Source: Bacteroidetes bacterium 2013_40CM_41_45 (GTDB lineage: Bacteria; Bacteroidota; Bacteroidia; AKYH767-A; 2013-40CM-41-45). From it: a DNA stretch of 64,000 bases. The notes under the pieces were generated by a model. The model was not told the origin of the DNA, did not search any database, and worked only from the letters and a program-made list of their open reading frames with translations. How positions within the stretch are numbered: position 1 is the stretch's first letter; each line of letters opens with the position of its first letter. Shown here one piece after another: positions 30,873 to 41,800 of the stretch. The stretch spans positions 186,001-250,000 of the forward strand of contig NGFH01000011.1 of NCBI GenBank assembly GCA_002215675.1, in the 5' to 3' direction. The translations under genes were made by a program, and so were the position numbers.

Positions 30873-31244
30873 ATGCCATACAACGAAAAATTAGCTGACA
30901 GGACGAGAGAAATAATTTCGCCCGCGCATAAAAATGTAGAGGAGAAAAAAATGTTTGGCGGCTTATGCTTTATGGTCAATGATAAAATGTGTGTAGGTGT
31001 GGAGCAGGAACGCCTCCTGGTTCGCCTCGACCCTGCCCGTTATGATGAGGTGATGGAAAAAGAAGGATGCAAGCCAATGAACTTTACCGGAAAACCAATG
31101 AAGGGATTTGTATTTGTTGATGCTGATGTGTTGAAGACCAAAAAGCAGCTGGAATATTGGGTTGGCCTTGCCCTTGAATTTAACAAGCGGGCAAAAGCCT
31201 CAAGTAAGAAAAAGCCCGCTGCAGGGAAGGGAAGGAAAAAATAA
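30873..31244 (+). CDS. TfoX/Sxy family N-terminal domain protein
   Basis: EEKKMFGGLCFMVNDKMCVGVEQERLLVRLDP..GFVFVD. Confidence 0.88.
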   Translation: MPYNEKLADRTREIISPAHKNVEEKKMFGGLCFMVNDKMCVGVEQERLLVRLDPARYDEVMEKEGCKPMNFTGKPMKGFVFVDADVLKTKKQLEYWVGLALEFNKRAKASSKKKPAAGKGRKK

Positions 31245-31331
31245 TTTTCAGGTTGGTGTCCGGTTTCCGGAAGTTCATTCGTTATAGAGGCATAAAACAA
31301 TTAAACACTAACCTTTAAAAACAAAATCAAA

Positions 31332-31673
31332 ATGGAAAAATTCTTGTATTTATTCAGAGGCGGCATGGCATCGGAGGAGGCCGCAAATGTTCCCCAGGAA
31401 CACATGCAGAAATGGATGAAGTGGATGGAATCACTCGGACAAAAAGGAATTCTTGTTGGCGGTGAACCGCTTCAACCCACCGGCAAGCAAGTGAACGGCT
31501 CGAAGAAAACTGTCATCGATGGCCCTTTTGTTGAAGCGAAAGAACTGGTAGGTGGCTATCTTATAGTTAATGCAAAAGACATTAACCAGGCCGTTGAGAT
31601 TTCAAAAGACTGCCCCATTTTTGAATTGGACGGAAAGCTTGAAGTGCGCCCCATTCAGAAAATGGAAGTATAA
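31332..31673 (+). CDS. YCII-related (DGPF) protein, copy 1
   Basis: KKTVIDGPFVEAKELVGGYLIVNAKDINQAVEISKDCPIF. Confidence 0.92.
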   Translation: MEKFLYLFRGGMASEEAANVPQEHMQKWMKWMESLGQKGILVGGEPLQPTGKQVNGSKKTVIDGPFVEAKELVGGYLIVNAKDINQAVEISKDCPIFELDGKLEVRPIQKMEV

Positions 31674-31736
31674 TTTTAAAATATCATCAACATTAACTAA
31701 ACATTCAAACAGTAACTCTTAAAAACAAAAATCACA

Positions 31737-32087
31737 ATGGAAAAATTCATGTATTTATTCAGAGGCGGTGACAATCACGCCTATAATGCAAATGATTCAG
31801 AAGTTGCGGCTCAAAACATGCAGAGGTGGGTAAAGTGGATGGAATCACTCGGGCAAAAAGGAATTCTTGTTGACGGTGAACCGCTTCAGCCTACGGGCAA
31901 GCAGGTAAACGGCTCAAAGAAAACTATCATCGATGGCCCTTTCGTTGAAGCGAAGGAACTTGTTGGAGGTTACCTTATCGTAAATGCGAAAGACATTAAC
32001 GATGCGGTTGAGATTTCAAAAGGATGTCCCATTTTTGATGAGAACGGAAAAGTGGAAGTCCGTCCGATTCAGAAAATGGAAATGTAA
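31737..32087 (+). CDS. YCII-related (DGPF) protein, copy 2
   Basis: Close paralog of the preceding gene. Confidence 0.92.
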   Translation: MEKFMYLFRGGDNHAYNANDSEVAAQNMQRWVKWMESLGQKGILVDGEPLQPTGKQVNGSKKTIIDGPFVEAKELVGGYLIVNAKDINDAVEISKGCPIFDENGKVEVRPIQKMEM

Positions 32088-32092
32088 TCCTG

Positions 32093-33358
32093 ATGTCCCA
32101 TCCGGGCAATTCAGAAGCATATAAAACAGTGGACCATCTTTTTCGCCACGAGGCGGGAAAGATGGTTTCTGCTTTAACACACCTGTTCGGCTTCCCCAAC
32201 ATTGAGCAGGCAGAAGATATTGTTCAGGATACTATTCTGAAAGCGCTTGAAATATGGAAGTGGGGAAAAATTCCGGAGAACCCGCAGGCGTGGCTTTACA
32301 AGACAGCAAAGAATAAAGCCATCGACATCATTCGCAGGGAAAAACTGAAATATAAAATCGAAAGTGAAATTGCAATCCTTCTCAAGTCAGAATATTCTCT
32401 TGCACCTAAAATAAATGAGATGTTTACAGAGGGAGAAATAAAAGACAGCCAGCTAAGGATGATGTTTGCCTGCTGCCATCCTTCCATTTCATCAGAAGCG
32501 CAAATTACGTTGATGCTGAAAACTCTTTGCGGGCTCAGCGTGCATGAAATAGCAAATGCTTTTCTCACCAATGAAGAAACGATAACCAAAAGGTTATACA
32601 GGACGAAGGAAAAAATCCGGGAAGAAAAAATTTCACTCGACTACCCGGGGGCTGATGTGATGCCTGCGCGCCTGGATGCCGTTCTCAAAACACTTTATCT
32701 TTTATTCAATGAAGGATACAGCTCTTCGCATCCTGAAAAGCTGATTCGCGAAGATTTGTGCGAGGAAGCCATACGTCTCGCCATTCTTCTTTCAGAAAAT
32801 GTCAAAACCAATCAGTCGCACGTCAATGCACTGCTTGCTCTTATGTGCTATCATGCCTCGCGTTTCGATACCCGTCTTGACGACAGCGGACTAATCATTC
32901 TCCTGAAAGACCAGGACAGAATGCAGTGGAATAAATTTCTCATCCAAAAAGGAAATGAATACATGACACGGGCGGCAGAGGGGGAAATGGTTCATGAGTT
33001 TCATATTGAAGCAGCAATTTCATCTCTTCATGCTAACGCGGCATCATTTGAAGAGACAGATTGGAAATTAATTCTAACGCTTTACGATTCACTTTTGAAT
33101 AGAACCAATAACCCGGTTGTCGCACTAAACCGCTGTCTTGTTCTTGGCGAACTGGAGGGCAGTGAAAAAGCTATTGAAGAGTTAAGAAAGATGAAGGAAC
33201 TGTCTGAAAATTGCCACTACAATACTTCCCTAGGAGAAATGTACCTGAAAGCGGGAAATCAAACAGAAGCAAAAAAATATTTCGGCAAAGCGCTGACGCT
33301 CACTACTTCCAACGCAGAGACAGAACTCATCACAAGAAAAATGAGCATGTGCGAATAA
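32093..33358 (+). CDS. ECF sigma factor associated with DGPF proteins (ECF42-like, long C-terminal extension)
   Basis: EQAEDIVQDTILKALEIW..PQAWLYKTAKNKAIDIIRRE; TPR-like C-terminal extension; adjacent to DGPF genes. Confidence 0.9.
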   Translation: MSHPGNSEAYKTVDHLFRHEAGKMVSALTHLFGFPNIEQAEDIVQDTILKALEIWKWGKIPENPQAWLYKTAKNKAIDIIRREKLKYKIESEIAILLKSEYSLAPKINEMFTEGEIKDSQLRMMFACCHPSISSEAQITLMLKTLCGLSVHEIANAFLTNEETITKRLYRTKEKIREEKISLDYPGADVMPARLDAVLKTLYLLFNEGYSSSHPEKLIREDLCEEAIRLAILLSENVKTNQSHVNALLALMCYHASRFDTRLDDSGLIILLKDQDRMQWNKFLIQKGNEYMTRAAEGEMVHEFHIEAAISSLHANAASFEETDWKLILTLYDSLLNRTNNPVVALNRCLVLGELEGSEKAIEELRKMKELSENCHYNTSLGEMYLKAGNQTEAKKYFGKALTLTTSNAETELITRKMSMCE

Positions 33359-33437
33359 AAAAATTCAGAGAATAAGAGATGCTCATCTTCTTTGAATTGC
33401 ATCAGCAATTTATTTATTTATCGAATAGCAGCTATAA

Positions 33438-36400
33438 TTATTGCTTATAAGTAACAAGCATCTTAAAGGGCTTGGAAAGAATCTGGTTTGAATTTGATGA
33501 TGAATTACCGACAACAATATTTGCGGGCGTAATAAAGAAACTGAAATCGTACCCCGAATTATAAGTATAAGAATGATGAATAAAACTTCCTGCAGTATAT
33601 TCAACCAACACATCCACCGAAAGAATTTTAGCGCTGTTCAACCCGTGAGCCACATTTACAGAACCGCCCTGTGAAGCTGCAGTGGTACCGGAGAATTCAA
33701 TAGTTTTAATTGCCGGTGCATTGCTTCCGAGTTTTGTATAGCCGTTCACTTCTAATTGTGTGGAGGGAGTTGTAGTTCCGATACCTACATTACCACTTGC
33801 ATCAATTCTCATTCTTTCAGTATCGTTGGTAGTTAATACAAAAGGAACACCTCCAATGCTTCCTGCATATACCTGGTTAGCCCAGCCGGGAGCAGTAGGA
33901 TTTGCATAGCCAAAGTGCCCCATGTTTGCTCCCGCTGAAGAGGTAAATATGGTTCCTGAATAACCGGAAGCATTTTGGTTTCTGAAAACTGTTGTTGGAA
34001 TACCCGCTGCATTATTTTCAACTTGCAATCTTACCCAGGGAGTGGTCGTCCCTATACCAACATCACCGTTTCCTTTAATGCGCATGTTTTCTGTGAACGC
34101 AGCGCTCGAACCATAACCAAAAGCGATATCATCAACAGGATTTGCAGAATGTATCTGAAAAAGATTTGACTGTATTCCCAAACCATAATGATTACCGGCT
34201 GCGCCCCATAAAGAAATTTTATCACCCACAGTACTACTAAAGCTTAAAGGATATGGCGGGTTGTTATTTGATATTCCAACATTACCGGTGGCATCAATGC
34301 GTACGCGTTCCTGGTCGTTGGTGGTGAGAACAAAAGGAATATTGCCAATGCTGCCTGCATACGCCAGGTTAGCCCAGCCCGAGGATGGATTACCATAACC
34401 GATGTGCGCCATGTTACCTGCCATTGAACCGAATATGGTTCCCGAATAACCGGCAGCGTTCTGGTTTCTAACATACGTTACCGGAACACCCGGGGCATTT
34501 GCTTCAACATGTAATCGCAGCCAGGGAGTGGTGGTTCCGATTCCGACATCTCCGTTTCGTGTGATTCTCATTTTTTCAGTTTGAGAACCGCCAGAAGTTT
34601 GGAACTGGATATTGCCTCGCATATTTCCGGGACTCACTGCACTATCAACTCCAAAAATCACTGCGCCCGTATTTGCAATTCCATTACCATCGTATGAACG
34701 ACCAACAACCACTCCCGACCATTGTCCATTGGCAGAAGCTGTCGGTGCAGCTAACGTTCCACCTGATTGGTCGAGCACAAGCTGTCCCCACGACCCTTGT
34801 GCAACGTGTATTTCTACATCACTGTTCAATCCGTTTTCGTCTGCAATAGAAAGTTTTGCATACGGATATAATGGAGGGGTATTGTTTGAGCTGACATTAA
34901 TTTTATTGTTTTGCTTTATGCGCATCACCTCACTGTTATTCGATTTGAAAACCACATCTTGGTTATCGGTTGTCCCCATAAAATTTGTTGCGGGTATAGT
35001 GCCTACATTGCCGGTTAGTCCCCATGCATTCACTGATGAACCGCTCGGTGCTTGCCATGATGCGAGCCCTGTCGCATCTGATACTAAAATTTTTCCGGCT
35101 CCTTGTGTGCCATCCGTTATTTTCATGCTTCCGTTTACCTCTAGCTTTGAGGTTGGCGTAATCGTACCTATCCCAACATTACCATTTCCTTTAATGCGCA
35201 TATTTTCTGTGAACGCAGCACTTGAACCATAACCAAAAGCAATATCATCAACGAAGTTTGCAGAATGTATTTGAAAAAGATTTCCTTGTATGCCAAGACC
35301 ATAGTGATTACCGGCCCCTCCCCATAGCGAGATTTTATCACCCACAGTACTGCTAAAGCTTAAAGGATATTGCGGGTTGTTATTTGATATTCCGACATTA
35401 CCGATGGCATCAATGCGCACGCGTTCCTGGTCGTTGGTAGTGAGAACAAAAGGAATATTGGCAATGCTGCCTGCATACGCCTGGTTAGACCAGCCGGGAG
35501 AAGAGGGGTTACCATAACCTATGTGCGCCATGTTACCTGCCATGGAGCCAAATATGGTTCCTGAGTAACCGGCGGCGTTCTGGTTTCTAACATATGTTGC
35601 CGGGACCCCCGGGGCATTTGCTTCAACATGCAATCGCAGCCAGGGATTATTCGTGCCTATCCCTATATTTCCATTATTACTGATCCGCATTTTTTCTGAA
35701 TTACCTCCTGCCGATGTTTGAAATTGAATATTGCCCGGAACATAACCCGAAGACACGATGCTATCTACACCAAAAATAATTGCAGAGTTATTCACATAAT
35801 TCGCTCCGTCATAACCGCGGCCCACGACAACTCCTGTCCAGTCACCGTTTTGAACAGCCGTGGGAGCTAAATTTGTATTCCTTGATTTATCAAAAACAAC
35901 CTGTGGATACCCTTTTACGTTTGGACCTCCACCTCCCGTTACAAATACTAAATCGCTTTTCGAGCCATTGCTGTCTGCAATTTCCACCCGCTCACTTCCT
36001 AAGGTCAGAAACGGAGCGGGAGTCCCGATTCGTGTCCGCTGGTTTTTTGAAATGGTGAGCGCCAGAATATTATTTGTCTTCATAACCAACTCCTGGTTGT
36101 CAGTGGTTCCTAAAAAATTTATTGCAGAATTCGTTCCTGCATTTCCTGTCAATCCCCAACCTGACGGAGCCGAAGGAGCTATGTAAATCCATGTCGTACC
36201 ATCGTAATAATAAAATCCAATCGTACCATCAGCCTGGTATACTAACATTCCTGCAGCCGTTGCATCAGGAGCAGAAAACATGGCTGTGCGCTGTGCCTGC
36301 GTCATCCTGGGAGCAAGAAATCCTTTTGAAGTAGAAGTCAGATCTAATAACGCTTTTGCGTTAGGAGTCGGATTATTGACGCCAATATTTTGGGCGTGTG

Positions 36401-36572
36401 ATGCAAAGCTTATAGATAAGAGCATCACTATAGACAAAATAATTCCGACTAAAGCATCCGGAAGATATTTGCCAAAAACATTACTCATTCTTTTTACGAG
36501 GTTGTGATTTTTGTAAAAACTTTTCATTTTTTTTATTTTTAAATTTTGATGAAGCAAAACTACTTTGCACAT
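33438..36572 (-). CDS. Large surface/fibre-type protein with NGNVGIGTxTP repeats and long internal duplications
   Basis: IGVNNPTPNAKALLDLTSTSKGFLAPRMTQAQRTAM N-terminal motif; two near-identical RLHVEANAPGVP..ENMRIKGNG blocks plus a shorter third. Confidence 0.82.
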   Translation of the reverse strand: MCKVVLLHQNLKIKKMKSFYKNHNLVKRMSNVFGKYLPDALVGIILSIVMLLSISFASHAQNIGVNNPTPNAKALLDLTSTSKGFLAPRMTQAQRTAMFSAPDATAAGMLVYQADGTIGFYYYDGTTWIYIAPSAPSGWGLTGNAGTNSAINFLGTTDNQELVMKTNNILALTISKNQRTRIGTPAPFLTLGSERVEIADSNGSKSDLVFVTGGGGPNVKGYPQVVFDKSRNTNLAPTAVQNGDWTGVVVGRGYDGANYVNNSAIIFGVDSIVSSGYVPGNIQFQTSAGGNSEKMRISNNGNIGIGTNNPWLRLHVEANAPGVPATYVRNQNAAGYSGTIFGSMAGNMAHIGYGNPSSPGWSNQAYAGSIANIPFVLTTNDQERVRIDAIGNVGISNNNPQYPLSFSSTVGDKISLWGGAGNHYGLGIQGNLFQIHSANFVDDIAFGYGSSAAFTENMRIKGNGNVGIGTITPTSKLEVNGSMKITDGTQGAGKILVSDATGLASWQAPSGSSVNAWGLTGNVGTIPATNFMGTTDNQDVVFKSNNSEVMRIKQNNKINVSSNNTPPLYPYAKLSIADENGLNSDVEIHVAQGSWGQLVLDQSGGTLAAPTASANGQWSGVVVGRSYDGNGIANTGAVIFGVDSAVSPGNMRGNIQFQTSGGSQTEKMRITRNGDVGIGTTTPWLRLHVEANAPGVPVTYVRNQNAAGYSGTIFGSMAGNMAHIGYGNPSSGWANLAYAGSIGNIPFVLTTNDQERVRIDATGNVGISNNNPPYPLSFSSTVGDKISLWGAAGNHYGLGIQSNLFQIHSANPVDDIAFGYGSSAAFTENMRIKGNGDVGIGTTTPWVRLQVENNAAGIPTTVFRNQNASGYSGTIFTSSAGANMGHFGYANPTAPGWANQVYAGSIGGVPFVLTTNDTERMRIDASGNVGIGTTTPSTQLEVNGYTKLGSNAPAIKTIEFSGTTAASQGGSVNVAHGLNSAKILSVDVLVEYTAGSFIHHSYTYNSGYDFSFFITPANIVVGNSSSNSNQILSKPFKMLVTYKQ

Positions 36573-36731
36573 TTACCATAGAACTGCTTCACTTAGCCGA
36601 TGACATAATTAGTTAGTGAACTGCGGGTTTCCTTAGTGAAGATTTTAGCAGCAAAAATTAAATTAGAGTTGTAGCCGCATAAAAAAAGGGACGTACTCTA
36701 CACATCCCCTTTTCCTGCATTAGTAATTTTT

Positions 36732-37187
36732 TCACGCTACCAGTTTCCTGTTTGCTGCCTGGAGCATAGTGCCTGAAAGCAATACATAACATGTAATCCA
36801 CGCTTGTTTTGTTTCCTCAGTCCATGCGCTTTGCAAGCCTTGTTCCAATGTCCACAATAAAGCTGCGCCCACTTTTTCATAATGGTCTGCCTTTACCCCA
36901 TATTGCACGTGACGAAGTGCAAGCGCATTAATTTCATCGAGAAGCGTTTCCAACTTATCCAGCTTACTTATTACACAGTTCAGCATAGCCAGCAATTTAT
37001 TTGATTGCTCGGGAATGCTTGTGCGCTGAAAGAGTGATTTGGTTTCCGGTGCAATTTCGAAAAGACGATTGTAAAAAAGAGGCCCTACTTGTTCAGCAAG
37101 AGGGGCGACCATTGCCCAGGTAGTTTTTACGATTTCAATTTGCTTTGATGTCATTCCGACATCTTGTTTTTGAATTTTGTTTTCCAT
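36732..37187 (-). CDS. Single-domain globin
   Basis: IEIVKTTWAMVAPLAEQVGPLFYNRLFEIAPETKSLFQ..LALRHVQYGVKADHYEKVGAALLWTLEQGL. Confidence 0.9.
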   Translation of the reverse strand: MENKIQKQDVGMTSKQIEIVKTTWAMVAPLAEQVGPLFYNRLFEIAPETKSLFQRTSIPEQSNKLLAMLNCVISKLDKLETLLDEINALALRHVQYGVKADHYEKVGAALLWTLEQGLQSAWTEETKQAWITCYVLLSGTMLQAANRKLVA

Positions 37188-37616
37188 TTTGGGTTTGGAT
37201 TATTTGTTTAAATAAATAAGACTTAAGGTTATCAGTAGAAGTGAATTGATAATTAGCTATGATAAACAATGTGCCCATTCTCTTTTTATTGTTGTTTCCA
37301 TTTTCGTTTTTTTATGTTTTGCTTGAAAAGTTATTTTGGTTCCTTAGCCATTTGATTCAATAATCAACATGATTAGAACTATGATCGCTAGAAAAGACAT
37401 CACTATATATAGAAGAAAAAGTTTGGAAATATTTCTTTTCACCGCATCAATGGGTTTTTGTTTTTAAATCAACGATGCAAACGTAAAGGGGGGCGATACC
37501 CGGTTTTTAATTCACTTAGCGGATGACGGAATTAATTAGCCAATGACAAAAAACATTAGCTGAATATGCAAGCAGGTAAATGTTCCTGCTGAAAAATGCC
37601 TATAAAAAAATAAAAG

Positions 37617-38030
37617 TTATTTCCCGTTCTGGGCTTCAATCATTAAGCCGGAAATAAAGCGGTATGTGTTTTTCCATGCCGATTCGGTTTCCTTGTTCCA
37701 TTGCTTGCCGAGATTCTTTTGCAATGACCACAGCAATGTATCGCCTATGAGCTTATAATGTTCCGGTTTGGCGCCATAGCCCGAATGCCGCTGGGCAAGT
37801 TTTTTTATTTCATCACGAAGGTCATTCTCCTTGTCGAGACGATGAACAAAATAAGAAAGCATAAACATAAGTTTCATGGCCTGGTCCTTCGGGTTGGTTT
37901 TGAAAAGCGGTTTCAGTTCGGGGGAAGTTTCAAAAAGATGCTCATAAAATTGAATACCCATTTCCTGCGAAACCGGTGCAATTAAATCCCAGGTATTCCT
38001 GACAAGGGTGATTTCTTTTTCCGAAAGCAT
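37617..38030 (-). CDS. Single-domain globin
   Basis: ITLVRNTWDLIAPVSQEMGIQFYEHLFETSPELKPLF..LAQRHSGYGAKPEHYKLIGDTLLWSLQ. Confidence 0.9.
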   Translation of the reverse strand: MLSEKEITLVRNTWDLIAPVSQEMGIQFYEHLFETSPELKPLFKTNPKDQAMKLMFMLSYFVHRLDKENDLRDEIKKLAQRHSGYGAKPEHYKLIGDTLLWSLQKNLGKQWNKETESAWKNTYRFISGLMIEAQNGK

Positions 38031-38067
38031 GAATCAAAAATACAAATATTTATTTTTAATGAGAGAA

Positions 38068-38814
38068 TCAGAACTTCGGAAACATATCAAAGAATTCCTC
38101 TCTCCGTGAACGGGAAATAGTAACCTGAGTGCCATCATTCATAATTACATAGCCTCCGTCTCCGCGAACAAATTTCTTAATATGATTAATGTTGATGAGA
38201 AATGAGTTATGGACCCGGAAGAAATCCTTACCCGAAAGTGTTTCGTCAATATCCTTCAATGTTTTTGCAACCAGCATCTTCCCTTTATTGGCAAGCACAA
38301 CATTCGTATAATTACTTTCGGCCTGGCAATACATAATGTCTTTAGTCTCCACGAAAATCATCCCGTCATTGGTGGTAAGAGCAATTCGCTGAACGGGTTG
38401 TGAAATATTTTTTATGTTTTGCAACAACAAGTCTAACTGCGCTTTTTCAGGAGCTGCCTTTTTATCTTCAATTTTTTTTATGGTGACTTTTAAATCGTCC
38501 GGGTCAACAGGTTTAAGCAGGTAATTAAGGGCGCTGTAACGAAATGCTTTTATTGCAAACTTGTTATATGCAGTAGTAAAAACGACATCAAAGAAAAGCT
38601 TGTCAAATTTTTCGAGCATATCGAACCCGTTCATTTTAGGCATTTCAATATCAAGAAAAACAACATCCGGTTTATACTGGTTAATGGCAGCAATTCCCTT
38701 CTCACCTGAATCGCACATTGCATCAATAACCACATTCGGGCAGTATGTTTTCAGAAGCCATTCCAGCATCTCAATGCAGTTAACTTCGTCATCGACTATT
38801 ACGCAGTGGACCAT
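38068..38814 (-). CDS. LytTR-family response regulator
   Basis: MVHCVIVDDEVNCIEMLEWLL receiver; C-terminal LytTR; ATG at 38814 removes the overlap with the upstream gene. Confidence 0.92.
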   Translation of the reverse strand: MVHCVIVDDEVNCIEMLEWLLKTYCPNVVIDAMCDSGEKGIAAINQYKPDVVFLDIEMPKMNGFDMLEKFDKLFFDVVFTTAYNKFAIKAFRYSALNYLLKPVDPDDLKVTIKKIEDKKAAPEKAQLDLLLQNIKNISQPVQRIALTTNDGMIFVETKDIMYCQAESNYTNVVLANKGKMLVAKTLKDIDETLSGKDFFRVHNSFLININHIKKFVRGDGGYVIMNDGTQVTISRSRREEFFDMFPKF

Positions 38815-38822
38815 AGAGCCTT

Positions 38823-41800
38823 TTAATTTTCGGAAACAGGAATCTTTATAATAATTTTCGTTCCGCAACCTGTTCCCTTTTCATTTTTCAAATCTACTAT
38901 TTCAAGAGAAGATTTTTCGGCAGCATGTTCATTCAGCATGGCAAGCCGTTCCTCGGTTAATTTCAATCCCAGTGATTTCCGTATCGTCTCATTTTTACTT
39001 TTCAATTCTTTGGCGCGCGCGCGCCCTACACCATCATCTTCAACAACAATCTGCAATAATCCATTCCTGCGGCTCACCTGAACTGAAAGTTTCCCAGCAG
39101 TTTCTTTATTCAGCAATCCATGCCAGATAGCATTCTCAACATATGGCTGAATGATGAGAGGAGGTATTTCAATACTTTCCGCATTTACTTCTGCATCAAC
39201 AATAACTTCATAGTTGAACTTATTCTCGAAACGTATGGATTCCATTTCTATATACAATTGCAATGCTTCCAGCTCATTGGATAAAATTACATTCTTGCTT
39301 TGTGAATTATCAAGTATAAGCCGGATAAGTTTTGCAAATTTGGTAAGATATAATGAAGCAGTCTTGGTATCGCTCTTTACTATATACCGGTTGATAGAAT
39401 TAAGGCAGTTGAAAATAAAATGCGGATTCATCTGCGCACGCAGCGCACGCATTTCTACTTCTGCAATTTTTTTATTCAACTCCGTTTTGATTCGCTCTGC
39501 TTTTCGTATTTGTTTTATCCTGAATAAGTACATGCCATAAATCAAAAGAGAAACCAGTGCGCTGACCAGTAAAATAAACCATGCCTTTTTCCAGTAGGGC
39601 GGCTCAATATGCATAGGAACCACAAGTTCTTTGCTCCAGATTCCGTCTGCGTTTTGGGATTTTACTTTAAATAGATAATCGCCTCCGTTAAGGTTAGTGT
39701 AACTTGCATAGCGCCTGCTGCCGCAATAAATCCAGTCGTTATCGAAATTTTCAAGCATGTAAGCATAGCGGGATTTTTCAGGGTCTGAAAAATTAACAGA
39801 GGTAAAATCAAAGGAGAAAAAATTGTCGCTATATGATAACTTGATTGGCTGGTCCGCCTGCAACAGCTTTTCTTTGTCAAAAATTTTAAAAGATTTTATA
39901 GCGATAGCGGGAGCGCTTCTTTTGCGCTTGATGGATGAAGGATAAAAATGAAAATAACCTCCATAAGCCCCCATAAAAATTTCTCCGTCATCAGATTTAA
40001 AAAGTGAGAGAGAATAATATTCGTTCTTTAATCCATCCTTGCTCGTATAATAACGGACCCGGTTCTCTGAAACATTTAATAAGCCTAATCCTGCCGAAGA
40101 GGTGAACCATATATTTCCATTTGCATCGCTGATAATGTCACCGAGATTTTCCGCTGATAACCCGTTTAAGGAATTTATGTTTGAAAACTTTATTTTCCCT
40201 GAATTATATTCTATCCTGCTAAGCCCTCCATAGGAGGCTATCCACACATTTCTTTTTTGGTCAGAAGCCAGGCCCGTTATGATATCATTTGACGGAGATG
40301 ACGTGTCATGGTCATTATGCAGATAATTTTCGAATGTGCCGGTCGAGCTCAAATAGCGGCTGATGCCTTTTACTGCACTGGCAAACCATATGTTGTTCTG
40401 CCTGTCTTCAGCAGCCGCATTTATATAATAACTGCAAATCGAATGCGGGTCGCTATCGGAATGATTGAAATGAGAATATGTAAATGTTCCGGGGTCGAGT
40501 TTATACACTCCGCGACGCAGAGTGGTAATCCAGAGCATCCCGTTATGGTCCTCCATCATCCTGTAGAAATAAGGAGCACGGTTATACGAAGTGTCAGCAG
40601 GCGGCTGAGGAATATTAACCAACTTTTTTTTCTCTATATCATATTGATAAATAAAATCGCGGGTCGAAATCCAAATAACTCCATTGCGGGCTTTCATAAT
40701 AAAACTTACAACCAGCGGAGATTCTTCGAATGGATTAACCTGAAAAGATAACCGTTGGTGGGCTCCTGTCCGTTCATCAATCACGTGCAAGCCATCAGCA
40801 AAGGACGTACCCACAAATAAAAGATGGTTTACAGTGTCTTTATAAAAACAATCAACACCATAAAATTTTCCGTTAGCAGATTTGGAAACAGGAAACTCAG
40901 TGTATGAAAAAAGATTTGCGTCCGAATACATTAAGCTGATGCCCTTATCATGAGCAAACCAGGCATTACCGCCCCGGTCAATGTATATGCGTGTGTATAT
41001 AGAAGGGCTATTTTTTATTTCCTGCTCCTGGGCATTAAAATAAAATTTTTCGTCTTTAATATTGAAGACTCCGAGTCCTCTATCAGAAGTGGCAATCCAT
41101 AATTCTTGCGGGCTTTTAAATTGAACAGCAAAAATAATATTGTGGGTTACCGAGGTCGGGTCTTTCAACTCATACTTAAAATTTTTCCATTTGCCTGATT
41201 TCCTGTTGTAATTTGTAAGGCCTCCTCCCCATGCACCCAGCCATAGCGAATTATCTTTTCCGGGAGTTAAAGCGCCATACAAATCATCCCGCCAGTGGTT
41301 CGGAACAATGGGCTTGTTTTCTATTCTTGTGAAAAGTTTTTTTTGTACATCAAAAGTATATAAGCCATTGTGTGTAGTCAGCCATAGCAATCCATTCTCA
41401 TCTTCCCAAATACCATAAATGGAATTATATTTTTTTTGTGTTTCAACAGGATACCCCGGATGAATGCCCGGTAACTGGGGAAAGTGAATAAACGAATTTG
41501 TTTTTCTATCGAACAATGACAATGCATGCAGCCCAATAGTTACCCAAAGATTATTTTTTCGGTCTACATACAAAACGCCTACACCACCCGCGGGCAAGCT
41601 GGCGGGATTGTTATCATCATGTTTGTAAGAAACAAATTTTCCTGTTGCCGGATTGAAGCAGCTTATTCCTTCCGTATTATGCCCTATCCACAGGCAATTA
41701 TTTTGGTCTTCCACAATGCAACTGATTCCATTACTTAAAATGGAAGTCGTATCATGCGGAATTTTTTTGTATACATCAAATGAGTAGCCGTCATATCGAT

